NCBI GenBank assembly: GCA_963814975.1
Contig: CAWFFB010000022.1
Span: forward strand, 124,001 to 188,000
Direction of reading: 5' to 3'
Origin: CAVUXJ01 sp963814975
GTDB lineage: Bacteria; Acidobacteriota; Vicinamibacteria; Vicinamibacterales; CAVVIG01
DNA: 64,000 nt
The notes beneath the pieces are model-generated. The model had not been told where the DNA came from. It ran no database searches and saw nothing but the letters and a program-made list of their open reading frames with translations. Below, one piece after another: positions 8,246 through 18,288 of this stretch. Numbering within the stretch: the stretch's first letter is position 1; each line of letters starts with the position of its first letter. The position numbers and the translations under genes are program-made.

Positions 8246-9426
8246 GCCTGGCCGCCGCGCGACTCGAGGTACCCGAACATGCGCGAAACACCCTCGCGGA
8301 AGCGAGTCTCGGAACCAATCAGGCTGACCACCAGGTGGGACTCGTGCGCGAAGTCGAAGAAATAACCAGGATGTGTCAACACATCCGCATCCGCAAGGAG
8401 GTTGAGCACGAGCTCCTCTTCCGGGCAGAGCGAGGGCACGCGGACGATGGCGTACCATCCGCCCTCCGCGTTGAGCACCTCGCAGGTCGGTATCGCCGCG
8501 CCCGTGGCGGCCAGATGATTGTAGTTCGCGGTCACGCGCGCCTGAATCTGCCGGCGCAGCAACGTGCCGCGATGCAGCAGCTCCGGCGCGGCAAGCTGCA
8601 CCGGCGTCGAGACCGACAAATAGGTGTCGCACGCGAGCTCCAGCCGCGCCAGCGCGTGCTCGACGGCATTGGTCGGGCCGCCGACGCCAATCCACCCCAG
8701 CTTCACCTGCGGCAGGCCGACAGATTTGGAAAGCCCCCCGAGACTGAACCCCAGGACGTCGTGGCGTTCGAGCACGCGTCCGCTCGACCGCAAGGCGCCG
8801 GGAACGATTTCGTAGTCAGCGAACACCTCATCCGCGATCACGGCGATGTCGCGCGCGGCGCACATCGACGCCAGGCGTTCCAGTTCGTGCGATTTCACGT
8901 ACGACCCCGTCGGGTTGTTGGGAGTCACGATCAGCAGCGCACGCGTCCTGTCGGAGAGCGCCTGCTCGACACTCGCGAGATCGACGCTCCAGGCGCCGTG
9001 GTAGTCGAGGTCGTACGGGGCGATCGTCACGGCGTCGAGGCGGCCCAGATGCTCGAACAGCGGGTAACTCGGGCGCGGCGCGAGGATCTGATCTCCCGGG
9101 TCGCAGAGCACGCGAAACAGCAACGAATAGGCGTCACTGCTGCTGACCGTGAGAATGATTCGCTCAGGGGCGACCGGGATCCCGCGGCGTGCATAGTCGC
9201 GAGCCACGGCCTGCCGCGCCTCCGGCGCGCCGAACGGCTGCGGCGAGTATGTCAGCCCCCGGCGATCGCCGAGCGGCACCAGAAGATCGGCAGGATAGTC
9301 CAGCCCAGCGCGGGTGGGATTGGATTCGGTCAGGTCGATATAGGGACGGCTTTCCGCACGCCTCCGCTCGAGCGCCTGCGTCAGTCGATTGGGCGCCAGA
9401 TCGGCTTGCACGCGGCTGGAGAACAT
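8242..9426 (-). CDS. class I/II PLP-dependent aminotransferase
   Basis: The 394-residue fold-type I aminotransferase has TPNNPTGSY, the IADEVFADYE aspartate region, GLSKSVGLPQVKLGW with the PLP-binding lysine, and an arginine-containing C-terminal region (SLIGSETRFREGV). It is coupled to malQ. The exact substrate cannot be read from sequence; aspartate, alanine or aromatic amino acids are possible. The ATG at 9426 is preceded by neither a clear ribosome binding site nor a -10 box. Confidence 0.88.
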   Translation of the reverse strand: MFSSRVQADLAPNRLTQALERRRAESRPYIDLTESNPTRAGLDYPADLLVPLGDRRGLTYSPQPFGAPEARQAVARDYARRGIPVAPERIILTVSSSDAYSLLFRVLCDPGDQILAPRPSYPLFEHLGRLDAVTIAPYDLDYHGAWSVDLASVEQALSDRTRALLIVTPNNPTGSYVKSHELERLASMCAARDIAVIADEVFADYEIVPGALRSSGRVLERHDVLGFSLGGLSKSVGLPQVKLGWIGVGGPTNAVEHALARLELACDTYLSVSTPVQLAAPELLHRGTLLRRQIQARVTANYNHLAATGAAIPTCEVLNAEGGWYAIVRVPSLCPEEELVLNLLADADVLTHPGYFFDFAHESHLVVSLIGSETRFREGVSRMFGYLESRGGQA

Positions 9427-9494
9427 CAGCGCGTTGGACCGATCCCGATGCGTTCAATGATGTCGCATCGACTTGCGCCTCTTGGCATCGCTGT

Positions 9495-11513
9495 TCACCG
9501 CCGCAGGTCGCGCGTGGCTGCGGAGTACTCGAGCATCTGGACGGCCAGATCCTGCGGATAAGAAATGGCCACGTCGCTGATCTGCCCGGCTTCGTCCACG
9601 ACGGCCTCGAGCTTCGGCATGACGAACGCGCTGTACGACGGCAGGTTCAGCCGATCGACACGAGCGACCACCTCGTCCCGAAGCTTCGGGTCGAAATGCA
9701 CGCCGTAAGTCTCGAGAAGCGAGCGGGCGGCTGGGTAGTCGCCTTCGGATTTGATGCGCTGGACTTCACGGAGCAAGCGGCCGACGCCTTCATGAAACGC
9801 CTCGGGATCGGTCATGACGTAGTAGGTTTTTGCGTCGCGCGTTCGCACGTCGATCGCGTTCGCGTGGCCGATCAACCAGCCGACGATGAGCTGGATGGCC
9901 CGCATGTGGTCTTCTTCGAGCTGGCAGCCCTCGCGTACGCGCCGCAGTTGGACGAGTGCGTTGCGCGCGTACCCCTCGTACTCGGTCCGCACGAGTTCCG
10001 CCTGCCCGTCGCCGTCCACCAGCCCCAGTTCGACGAGCTTGCGATCAGGCAGGAAATACAAGGCGACCAGCTCCGCGCGGGCCTCCTCGAGCGCCGAGTA
10101 CTGTTCCTTCAATACGGTCTGGGGACTCCCCTTCAGCCGCTCCTCCACCTTGCCCGATCCGTGGCCGATCACTTCATGCATGTTCGTCGTCAACTCGCCG
10201 CCAACAGCGCTCCAGCGCTCGGAACGACTCGCCTCCTCGGCGCTCCAGGAAAACTCCGTCCGGAACTCCGGCAGCAGAGACTTGTCGGTCGCGTCGCGGA
10301 CGTTCGCGAGCGAGACCGACTTGCTGCCGTACTGCTCGCGCACGTGCTGATCGTTCGGCAGGTTGATCCCGATGGCGGTCACCGGTCCGGCGTCGCCGGT
10401 CTCGACGACGACGTCGATCGCGTTCGCCGTGATGCCACGGACGCCCTGGTTGCGATACCTGGGGTCCCAGGGCATCCGTTCCTCGAACCACGGCGCGGCG
10501 GCGGCCAGCTTCTGCATGCCCTCGGTCTTGTCGCGGTTGACGTAGAACACAATTCCTTCCCACGCCCCTTTGATGCCGCGCGCGTCAAGGTACACTTCGA
10601 CGAAGCCGTTGATCGTGTCGACCGGCGACGATTTGTCCTCGACCCATGCGATGTCGTATGCCTCACGATCGCTGTCCCTGCCGGTCTGGTAGTACCGGAC
10701 CTGAGCGCGGAGGGCCTCGGCCATCGGGTCGGTTGCGAAGGGGATCGCCGCTTCGAGATGCCGGATGACAGCCGAGATCTGGCGGCCGTAGCGGCCGTCG
10801 GCCCGATACACCTCCTCGATCACCAAGCCATCGCGCTTCACGAGCCGGGAGTTCAGCGGGAACTCCTCGCGAAAGCCTGCGAGGTCTTCCATCGAGACGT
10901 CCTCGTACAGGTTGTTGGCGCTCGCCGAAAGGATATCGATGCCCCGCTCGGGCGTCTTGGCTGTCACCAGCGGGTCGACGGCCGGATCGAAGAACATCGG
11001 GTTCAAGCGGGCGAGCAGCTGATCGAGCGTTTCACCGTCAGCCGTCGCGAACCTCGCGCCCGCCTTTGCCGCGGTGTGCGCCGCGGCCGCAAACGCTTCC
11101 GCGGTGCAGGCCAACACGAACTTGCGCGCGCTCTTGTTGTTGTAGGGACCGCTGTTGATCCAGAACAGTTTCGTGTACCGGAGGATCTCGGCGTACGTCC
11201 TGGGCTCGATACCCGGCGCAGTGATGATCGCCTCGAGCAGGTCGCGCATTTCCAGACACCGCGCGTGCTTCTGATCGTAAAAGATGTCCCGACCGGCAAG
11301 CGCCGCCTGGTAGAGGTGCCAGATGAGCGTTTTCTCGGCAAGCGGCAGATCGCGAAAGCCGTCGGCGTACAACTGCACGACCGCCGCGTCGCCGACGCGC
11401 TCGAGCAGGTACCTCCGCTCGGACGCCGTCTCAGGAACCGCCGCCCCGGCAGCATTCGAAGGCCGACCACCGGACCCGGCGGCTCCGAGGTTGGACATCA
11501 CAGTGATCGGCAT
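9495..11513 (-). CDS. dipeptidyl-peptidase III-like zinc peptidase (M49)
   Basis: This 672-residue protein matches peptidase family M49, which removes dipeptides from the N-terminus of peptides. The zinc site HEVIGH (the family HExxxH) is at about residue 445, followed by the second-ligand motif EEARAEL. NQGVRGITANAID and FWINSGPYNN are other recognisable blocks. I place the start at ATG 11513 (MPITVMSNLG). The longer TTG start at 11546 lies in a TTGACGGTTGACA repeat and is unlikely. No signal peptide is seen, so it is probably cytoplasmic. The upstream spacer to 11670 contains degenerate AACTGTC-type words. Confidence 0.9.
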   Translation of the reverse strand: MPITVMSNLGAAGSGGRPSNAAGAAVPETASERRYLLERVGDAAVVQLYADGFRDLPLAEKTLIWHLYQAALAGRDIFYDQKHARCLEMRDLLEAIITAPGIEPRTYAEILRYTKLFWINSGPYNNKSARKFVLACTAEAFAAAAHTAAKAGARFATADGETLDQLLARLNPMFFDPAVDPLVTAKTPERGIDILSASANNLYEDVSMEDLAGFREEFPLNSRLVKRDGLVIEEVYRADGRYGRQISAVIRHLEAAIPFATDPMAEALRAQVRYYQTGRDSDREAYDIAWVEDKSSPVDTINGFVEVYLDARGIKGAWEGIVFYVNRDKTEGMQKLAAAAPWFEERMPWDPRYRNQGVRGITANAIDVVVETGDAGPVTAIGINLPNDQHVREQYGSKSVSLANVRDATDKSLLPEFRTEFSWSAEEASRSERWSAVGGELTTNMHEVIGHGSGKVEERLKGSPQTVLKEQYSALEEARAELVALYFLPDRKLVELGLVDGDGQAELVRTEYEGYARNALVQLRRVREGCQLEEDHMRAIQLIVGWLIGHANAIDVRTRDAKTYYVMTDPEAFHEGVGRLLREVQRIKSEGDYPAARSLLETYGVHFDPKLRDEVVARVDRLNLPSYSAFVMPKLEAVVDEAGQISDVAISYPQDLAVQMLEYSAATRDLRR

Positions 11514-11670
11514 CTTGAACGAGATCCTCGCATTGACGGTTGACAACAGTCGGGGGCAGATTCAGTCACATTCACTCAGCAGTCCCGTATTCATGGTTCA
11601 GAACTCGGGACGACCGCCCATCCTGGATTGAGGCTGTCAACTGTGAAACATCAACTGGCTGAGAAGTAGT

Positions 11671-13047
11671 TTATAGCTCCACCCGCTCCAGATACGCCGC
11701 CACGTGCGTGGGCCACTGGCGCTCCTGCTGAATCCGTGCAGACAGCGCGTCGAGCGCCATCTTCTCGCCGTGCACGAGATAGGTCATCGAAGGCGGCTTC
11801 GAGAAGCCGGACAACCACCGCAGAATCTCCCCGGCGTCGGCATGCGCCGACATCGAATCGATCTTTGCAATTTTCGCGGCGACGGGGATGTCGCGTCCCT
11901 TGATGCGTATCTGCTTCACGCCGTCGACGAGCTGCCGGCCACGCGTGCCAGCCGCCTGGAATCCGACAAACAACACCGTGTTTTTCGGGCTGGGCAGCGT
12001 CGCGGCGAGATGGTGCAGCACCCGGCCACCTGTCGCCATCCCGCTCGAGGCGATGACAATCGCAGGCCTGTGTGACTGAACGAGCTCGATCGACTGCTGA
12101 ACCGAGGCTACCGTCGTCATCCGCTGCGTCGCGAAGATGCTCAACCCGCGCGCCGCAGGCTTCAAGTCGGCGTCGAGCTCGTCGAGACGTTCGCCGTAGA
12201 AGCGCAGCGCCCGGGCGGCCATTGGACTGTCAACATATACGGGCAGGACCGGGACACGGTTTGTCTCTTCGAGCCGCTTGAGCCAAAAAATGACTTCCTC
12301 GACGCGGCCGATGGCGAACGCCGGCACGATGAGCTTGCCTCCGCGCGAGACCGTGTCGTTGATGATCGCCGCCAGTTGCGCCCCGTCGTCGTCTTCCGGG
12401 TGGAGCCGATCGCCGTAGGTCGATTCGAGGAGCAGCACGTCAGCCGACTCCACGTTCGCTGGATCCGGCAGGACGGGACGGCCGTAACGTCCCAGATCGC
12501 CGCCGAACAGGATCGTCTTACCGTCCGGAAGGCGCACGCGGGCATAGGCGGAGCCGAGCAAATGGCCGGCTGGCAGAAATTCCACTTCAATTTCCGGTGC
12601 CACCGGAACCGGCCGATTGTACCCGACCGGCTGCAGCAAGGTGAGCGCACGGGCGGCGTCGGTCGCTGTATACAGCGGGAGCGCCGGCTGGTGTCGGGTG
12701 AAACCCTGTTGATTCGCCTCGCGCGCGTCCTCTTCCTGAATCTTCGCCGAATCGGGGAGCACAAGAGAGCACAAGTCCTTCGTGCCTGGCGTGCAGAACA
12801 CGCGTCCTCGGAAGCCTCCCGCGACCAGTCGCGGCAGATACCCGCAGTGATCGAGGTGCGCGTGCGTCAGGATCAGCGCGTCGATCGCCGTCGGCGCAAT
12901 CGGGAGCGGTTGCCAGTTGCGGTCGCGGAGTTCCTTGAGTCCCTGGAACAGGCCGCAGTCGACAAGGATCCGGTGAGTGCCGAGGTCAAGCAGGTGCTTG
13001 GAGCCAGTGACCGTGCCGGCCGCGCCGAGAAACGTCAATGAGGGCAT
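11671..13047 (-). CDS. metallo-beta-lactamase fold RNase of the beta-CASP family
   Basis: Predicted RNA-processing nuclease of the CPSF-like/RNase J-related group. The 458-residue product has the MBL metal motif THAHLDHCG, AGHLLGSA, the FGGDLG aspartate, the beta-CASP block (LLESTYGDR, PAFAIGRVEEV, VYVDSPMA, SSGMATGGR), and a late SAHAD and LVHGE that complete the metal and phosphate sites. The start is ATG 13047 (MPSLTFLGAAGTVTGS). The upstream residues in the same frame are not conserved-looking. A TATAGT hexamer lies nine bases before the ATG. The gene is divergent from the hydroxylase cluster. Confidence 0.93.
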   Translation of the reverse strand: MPSLTFLGAAGTVTGSKHLLDLGTHRILVDCGLFQGLKELRDRNWQPLPIAPTAIDALILTHAHLDHCGYLPRLVAGGFRGRVFCTPGTKDLCSLVLPDSAKIQEEDAREANQQGFTRHQPALPLYTATDAARALTLLQPVGYNRPVPVAPEIEVEFLPAGHLLGSAYARVRLPDGKTILFGGDLGRYGRPVLPDPANVESADVLLLESTYGDRLHPEDDDGAQLAAIINDTVSRGGKLIVPAFAIGRVEEVIFWLKRLEETNRVPVLPVYVDSPMAARALRFYGERLDELDADLKPAARGLSIFATQRMTTVASVQQSIELVQSHRPAIVIASSGMATGGRVLHHLAATLPSPKNTVLFVGFQAAGTRGRQLVDGVKQIRIKGRDIPVAAKIAKIDSMSAHADAGEILRWLSGFSKPPSMTYLVHGEKMALDALSARIQQERQWPTHVAAYLERVEL

Positions 13048-13056
13048 TATTAATTG

Positions 13057-13062
13057 ACTATA
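13057..13062 (-). promoter_or_regulatory. candidate -10 box (TATAGT) for the beta-CASP nuclease gene
   Basis: On the minus strand TATAGT is nine bases upstream of the ATG at 13047. This leaves a leader of only about three bases and no ribosome binding site. Confidence 0.5.
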
Positions 13063-13126
13063 GTGGACCGGACGCCTGGACAAGCGCCGATCATCGGTTC
13101 CATTTCTCCATAAAACATGCGCGTGC

Positions 13127-13132
13127 TATAGT
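13127..13132 (+). promoter_or_regulatory. extended -10 promoter (TGCTATAGT) of the molybdenum hydroxylase cluster
   Basis: TGC directly precedes TATAGT, giving an extended -10 element about 155 bases upstream of the first 2Fe-2S subunit gene. The intervening leader (about 13140-13288) has no open frame that I trust. It is the best promoter candidate for cassette 1. Confidence 0.5.
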
Positions 13133-13288
13133 TTAGAGCTCCTCTGCACGCGGTCGCGACCCGGGGGGCGGGCCGCGTTCGAATTCGATCTTGAGTCTTT
13201 GATTTCCGGCGATTTCCGCGTATTGTGAGCTCGGTTTCTTTTGCCGATCCGTCGGGAGCATCTGCTTCAGCCACGGGAGATTTCACGA

Positions 13289-13906
13289 ATGACCGAAGAC
13301 ACTCAACGAGACGTCTCCAGACGCAACTTCATCAAGGGAGTGATTGCGGCGGGCGCCGCGGTCTCGTCGGCGGCCTATGTGTTCCGCGGGAGCGCGCTCC
13401 TCGGGCAGCAGCCGTCGCTGCCGGGCAGCGTCGAGCGACTCCTGACGCTGAACGTCAACGGGCAGGACCGCCGCGTCGACGTGATGAAGCAGGAAACGCT
13501 GGCGATGACGTTGCGCTACAAGCTGGGGCTGACGGGCACCAAGCTGGGCTGCGACCGCTCGGAATGCGGCGCCTGCACCGTCCTGGTGGACGATGTGCCC
13601 CGGTATTCGTGCTCGGTGCTGACGCATTCGGTGCGCGGCGCGAAGATCGTGACGATCGAAGGGCTGGCCAGCGCCGACGGGACGCTGCATCCGATCCAGC
13701 AGGGCGTGGTGAGCGAGCAGGGGTTCCAGTGCGCCTTCTGCATGCCGGGCTTCGTGATGGCGGCGACCGGCTTCCTCAAGACGAATCCGAACCCGACCCG
13801 GGCCGAGCTGGCGCATGGGGTGTCCGGCAATCTGTGCCGGTGCCAGGACTACGACAAGATCCTCACCGCCCTGATGAAGGGCGCTGAGAACATGCGGAGG
13901 GCGTAA
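13289..13906 (+). CDS. cassette 1 S subunit: Tat-exported 2Fe-2S subunit of molybdenum hydroxylase
   Basis: The 205-residue electron-transfer subunit resembles PaoA/IorA. It starts with a Tat leader (SRRNFIKGVIAAGAAVSSAA), so the complex should be assembled in the cytoplasm and exported folded. The plant-ferredoxin-type cluster is GCDRSECGACTVL with its fourth Cys in YSCSVLT. The second cluster is QCAFCMPGF plus CRCQDY. I chose ATG 13289 after GGGAGA. Upstream in-frame codons are not conserved in cassette 3. From about 13313 to 13902 the DNA is identical to the cassette 3 copy at about 22562-23151. The L gene starts two bases after its stop. Confidence 0.92.
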   Translation: MTEDTQRDVSRRNFIKGVIAAGAAVSSAAYVFRGSALLGQQPSLPGSVERLLTLNVNGQDRRVDVMKQETLAMTLRYKLGLTGTKLGCDRSECGACTVLVDDVPRYSCSVLTHSVRGAKIVTIEGLASADGTLHPIQQGVVSEQGFQCAFCMPGFVMAATGFLKTNPNPTRAELAHGVSGNLCRCQDYDKILTALMKGAENMRRA

Positions 13907-13907
13907 C

Positions 13908-16417
13908 GTGGCTGACAAACTACTCGGACAGGACTACACCACCCCGGACATCGTCGCGAAAGTCACGGGCAAGGCGAAGTACGCCGAAGACTTCCGCGCC
14001 GAAGGGATGCTGTTCGCGAAGCTGCTCCTCAGCCCGATGCCGCATGCGCGCGTGGTCAGCATCGATACGAGCGCGGCGCTCGCGATGCCTGGGGTGAAAG
14101 CCATTCTCACGGTTGAGGACCTGCCGGGCGCTGCGGCGGCGGGCGAGCCTCGGCGAGAACATCACGGCCTCGATCCAGACCGAGCGTGGCCTGACGATGG
14201 AGCCGCTGTATCACGGTGAGCCGATCCTCGCGGTGGCGGCGGTGGACGAACTGACCGCGACCGAAGCGATCGAGCGGATTCAGATCGAGTACGAGCCGCT
14301 GCCCTTCGTCGTCGATCCGATCGCCAGTCTGCGGCCGGGCGGGCCGAACGCGCGGACGCAGGGCAACGTCTGGGTCCGCCCTCCGGTGACGGCCGCACCG
14401 CCGCCGCCAGCGCCGGGCCAGCCTGCCGCAGCACCCGCGCGTCCCGAAATCAAAGAGCTGAAATGGACGGCCGAGGATTTCGCCGCAGCCGGTGAGGGGC
14501 AGCTTCCGCTGGGCAAGCACACTGGTGACGAGTGGACATACGGCGACATCGAGGCCGGGTTCAAAGAAGCGGCTCTCGTGATCGATCAAACCTTTGTCGG
14601 CCAGAACACGAGCCACCAGGCGCTCGAGCCACGCTCGGCGATGGCGTACTGGCAGAACGGCAAGCTGTATCTGCACGGCGGCACGCAGAGTACGGTCCAG
14701 ACCGTCGCCTCGATCGCGCGCTGGGTCGGTATTCCTGCCGAGAACGTCGTGCTGATCAGCGAGTACACGGGCGGCGGCTTCGGCAGCCGGATCCCGGGCA
14801 ACATCGCCATGGCCATCCCGGCGCTGCTGTCGAAGAAGGCCAACGCCCCGGTGATGATGCGCATTACGCGCGAAGAAGATCACTACATCGGCCGCGCCCG
14901 CCCCGCGCTTCACGCGCGCGCCAAGGTCGGCTTCGACAAGGAAGGCCGTATCACGGCCCTCGATCTGTTCTCCCTCGTGGAGAACGGCCCCTACGACGCC
15001 GTGGGCGATGCGCGGTCGGCGGCGGACGTGATCTCTCTCGCCTACCAGCCGAAGGCGATGCGGGCGCGCATGCTGAACGTGCTGACCAACACGCCGCCGC
15101 GAGGCCCGCAACGCGCGCCCGGCGGGATGCAGGGCATCGCGATTATGGAGCCGATCATCTCCCAGGCGGCGCGAAAGCTGGGAGTCGATCAGGTGGCCAT
15201 CCGGAAGATCAACGCTCCGGAAGGGAAGGCGAAATTCGGAGCGCCCGCGGCGCGCGGCCAGCAGCTCTACGTGACGAGCGCCTTCGTGAAGGAAGCGCTC
15301 GACAAGGGCGCCGAGCTGTTCAACTGGGAAGAAAAGAAGGCGCGGAGCGGACAGCGGATCGGGTCGAAGGTCCGTGGCTCCGGCGTCGGCATCAGCACGT
15401 ACTTCGGCCGGTTCGATTGGCTTCGACGGCCTGTTGGTCATCAGACCCGACGGGAAGGTGCAGCTGCAATCCGGCATCGGCAACCTCGGCACGCACGCGG
15501 TGATCGACGTGCACCGTGTCGCTGCCGAGATTCTCGGCGTCGTCGTGGGAGCAATGCGAGGTCGTCTGGGGCAACACGTCGAAAAACCTGCCCTGGACCT
15601 GCGCGTCCGGCGGCAGCCAGACGCTGCATGCCATGACGCGGGCATCACATGCGGTCGGCACACAGGCCAAGAAGATGCTGCAGGAGATCGCCGCCCAGAC
15701 GCTCGGCGGCAGTGCCGGCGAGCTATCAGGTCGCGGATGGACGCGTGTTCGGCGGTGGGCGCAGCATGACGCTGGCGCAGGCGGCGCAGAAGGCGATCGA
15801 GCTCGGAGGGAAGTTCGACGGTCATGAGCCGCCCGAGGACGTCAACAACTACACGAAGACGTCGATCAAGGCGCTGGCCGGGCAAGGTCTGGTGGTGGCC
15901 GCACGCGACACGTATCCGCGAGACGGCCAGTCGCGTTCGTACGTCGTCGGCTTCGCCGAGGTCGAAGTGGACGTCGAGACGGGCCACTGCGCCATACTCG
16001 ACTTCACGGCTGTCGCCGACGTCGGCACCGTCATCAATCCCCGCAGCCTGCAGGGCCAGACCTTCGGCGGCGTTGATGCTCGGCATCGGCCATGCGATCG
16101 GTCAGAAGTGGGTGTACGACCAGCACTACGGCGTGCCGCTGGCCAAGCGCTTCCACTACAACAAGCCGCCGTCAATTCTCGATGCGCCGGCCAATTTCCA
16201 GTTTGCGGCCGTAAACCTGCCGGATCCGGAGACCCCGGTCGGCGCGCGTGGGATCGGCGAGCCTCCGGTCGGCGCCGGCTGCGCCGCTGTGCTGAATGCA
16301 ATTGCGGCAGCCGTGGGTGACGACGTGTTCCGGCGCATGCCGGTGACAGCGGACATGATTCTGATGGCGCTCGAGACCGGGCGTCCGATGCATGAGGCGT
16401 TGACGGCAAATATTTAG
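13908..16417 (+). pseudogene. cassette 1 L subunit: molybdopterin-binding subunit, five frameshifts
   Basis: Catalytic Mo-subunit of xanthine-oxidase/PaoC/IorB type. The GTG at 13908 opens ADKLLGQDYTTPDIVAKVTGKAKYAEDF. Breaks relative to the intact paralogues lie near 14150 (a base missing in gcgagcctc), 15412, 15545, 15715 and 16072. Between breaks all family blocks remain: GGGFGSR, TNTPPRGPQRAPGG, GNTSKNLPW and the C-terminal GARGIGEPPVGAG, whose Glu is the catalytic base. Cassettes 2 and 3 have no break in twice the length, so loss of function is plausible. Consensus error is the alternative. Confidence 0.85.
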
Positions 16418-16506
16418 CCGGGCTTCAGGCTCTGGGCTTGAGGCTCTGGCTCCAGGGAGTGCCGAAGCCCCGCGCCCGCAGCCCGCAGCCGACCGAGGAG
16501 AAACAT

Positions 16507-17524
16507 ATGGCAGTCATTCGCGACGTAATGCCGGTCTTCGAACTGTTTCAGCCGGCGACGGTGGCCGATACCCTGAGCCTGCTGGATCGCTACGGGGCCG
16601 ACGCCTGGCTGATGGCGGGCGGCCTCGATACGTTCGACTGGCTCAAGGACCGGGCGAAGCGGACCAGCCTCGTCATCGACCTGAGCCAGGTGGCGGAGCT
16701 GCGCGGGATCAAGGAGGTCAACGGCGGCCTGGAGATCGGGGCGCTGACCACCCTGACCGAAGTCGGGCGGCACCCGGTGGTGCGCGAGCAGTTCGGGCTG
16801 CTGCGGGAAGCGGCCGACCTGGTGGCCTCGCCGCAGATCCGCAACCAGGGGACCCTCGGCGGCAACGTCTCGCAGGACACGCGCTGCTGGTATTACCGCA
16901 GCGGCTGGACGTGCTATCGGGCGGGCGGCAACATCTGCTATGCGGATACGCCGACGGCGATCAACCGCGAGCACGCGATTCTCAATGCCGACCGCTGCGT
17001 CGCGGTGAGCCCGTCGGACACGGCGCCGGCGCTGATCGCGCTCGACGCGCAGATGGTGCTGCGCCGCGCGGGCGGCGAGCGAGCGGGTGGTGGAGGCCGA
17101 AGCCTACTTCGTGGGCCCGGGGATCGACATCATGCGGATGACGGTGCTGCGGCCGGGCGAACTGCTGACGGCGATCCGGATTCCGGCGACCTGGGCCGGG
17201 GCCCAGTTCTACTTCGAGAAGGTGCGCGACCGGCAGGTCTGGGACTTTCCGCTCGTCAACGTCGCCTCGGCGATGAAAGCCGCGGGCGGCACGATTCAGG
17301 AACTGCGCCTGGCGGTGGGCGCCGTCGCGGCGACGCCGGTGCGGCTGCGGACGGTCGAGACGGCGGTGGCCGGGCAGCCGCGCAACGAAGCCACGGCGGA
17401 CCTGGCCGGCCGGCTGGCGGTCGAAGGCGCCGTGCCGCTCCGCTACAACGGCTACAAGATTCCTCTGATGCGCAACCTCGTCAAACGCGCCATCCGCGGG
17501 ACCGGGCCGACGGCGACCACCTGA
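16507..17524 (+). CDS. cassette 1 M subunit: FAD/[4Fe-4S] subunit of molybdenum hydroxylase, one base inserted
   Basis: Middle subunit of CoxM/PaoB type that passes electrons from the 2Fe-2S clusters to FAD. AGGLDTFDWLKD and IRNQGTLGGNVSQ are the FAD-binding motifs. Four cysteines (CWYYRSGWTC, GGNICYAD, NADRCVAVSPSD) match the pattern that binds a [4Fe-4S] cluster in PaoB and 4-hydroxybenzoyl-CoA reductase. The DNA is identical to the other two copies apart from one inserted base near 17081 (ggcgagcgagcg against ggcgaggagcg), which shifts the frame. GAGGAG precedes the ATG. The spacer from L resembles that of cassette 3 (cggcttcaggctctggg). Confidence 0.9.
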
Positions 17525-17655
17525 TTGGTCGCGGCCCGGATCGTTTCTTGGACGTTGAAGTCCGACGTGCCTGGAGACGGCTCAGAGCCTGTGAAGACGT
17601 CGCTGTTTGGCGATTTCTTCATGGGCTCTCAGACTTCAGACGTGAGACCTCACAG

Positions 17656-18090
17656 TTGAACCTGCATACTCTTCTCGTCGCAGCCGGCATTCTGTTGGCT
17701 GCCGGTTGTGGCGTCGAGTCGAAGCCCTCGACCGAGGACACCTTCATCTGGCAGCAGCTGGGTTCATGGACGGGCCGGGGATCGCAGCAGACGGAATCCT
17801 TCATCGGCGAGACCGGTTCCCTGCGCGTAAAGTGGGAAACCCGCAACGAGGCAGCGCGCGGAGGCGGAAGGTTCCAGGTGACCGTTCACAGCGCGATCAG
17901 CGGCCGGCCCCTCGCACTTGCCGGCGAATCACGGGGCGTGGGTCACGACATTTCCTACATCAACGAAGATCCCCGGGTGTTCTACCTGGTCGTAGACTCA
18001 GCCAACCTCGAGTGGTCCGTGACGGTGGAGGAGGGCCTTGCCGTCACCGAGTCAAAAGTCCAAAACAAACCCCATCAAACGGGTCGGTGA
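17656..18090 (+). CDS. small predicted lipoprotein, paralogue 1
   Basis: 144 residues from a TTG start. A short hydrophobic leader ends in LLAAGC, a good lipobox, followed by a roughly 120-residue domain with LGSWTGRGSQQTESF, WETRNEAARGGGRFQVTVHS, GRPLA and INEDPRVFYLVVDSANLEWSVTVEE. The domain looks beta-rich. I do not recognise a family. A paralogue with about half the residues identical follows cassette 2 at 22004-22444. The matching position after an M gene in both cassettes suggests a role in the hydroxylase system, for example as a periplasmic tether or chaperone. That role is inference. Confidence 0.7.
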   Translation: MNLHTLLVAAGILLAAGCGVESKPSTEDTFIWQQLGSWTGRGSQQTESFIGETGSLRVKWETRNEAARGGGRFQVTVHSAISGRPLALAGESRGVGHDISYINEDPRVFYLVVDSANLEWSVTVEEGLAVTESKVQNKPHQTGR

Positions 18091-18199
18091 TCAGCGCCCC
18101 TTGAACTTGAACATCCGCCTGATTCAGCTTATCGTGGTCGCGACTACGGACACAGAACGCCCGCCGACCCATCGCCGAGCCCAGCCGATTCCAGCGACA

Positions 18200-18287
18200 G
18201 GTGTCCGGCAATCTGTGCCGGTGCCAGGACTACGACAAGATCCTCACCGCCCCGATGAAGGGTGCTGAGAACATACGAAGGACGTAA
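18200..18287 (+). pseudogene. cassette 2 S-subunit relic (last 29 codons)
   Basis: The sequence begins abruptly at GTGTCCGGCAATCTGTGCCG and encodes VSGNLCRCQDYDKILTAPMK and the end of the S subunit, including the last two cluster cysteines. It stops one base before the cassette 2 L start. It differs from the intact S copies at only a few bases. The rest of S, including the Tat leader, is absent. It marks the junction of a deletion or an incomplete duplication. Confidence 0.85.
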
Positions 18288-18288
18288 C

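Noticed and set aside
9189..11543. A 784-codon plus-strand open frame opposite the M49 peptidase gene.
   Set aside because: Its translation is low-information (repeated RRR/GRR/DVA words), while the minus strand has the HEVIGH zinc peptidase.
13241..16086. Long antisense frames (for example 14107-16086 minus and 13283-13918 minus) over the hydroxylase genes.
   Set aside because: They are GC-rich shadow frames, with His/Arg-rich composition and no motifs, opposite well-supported genes.
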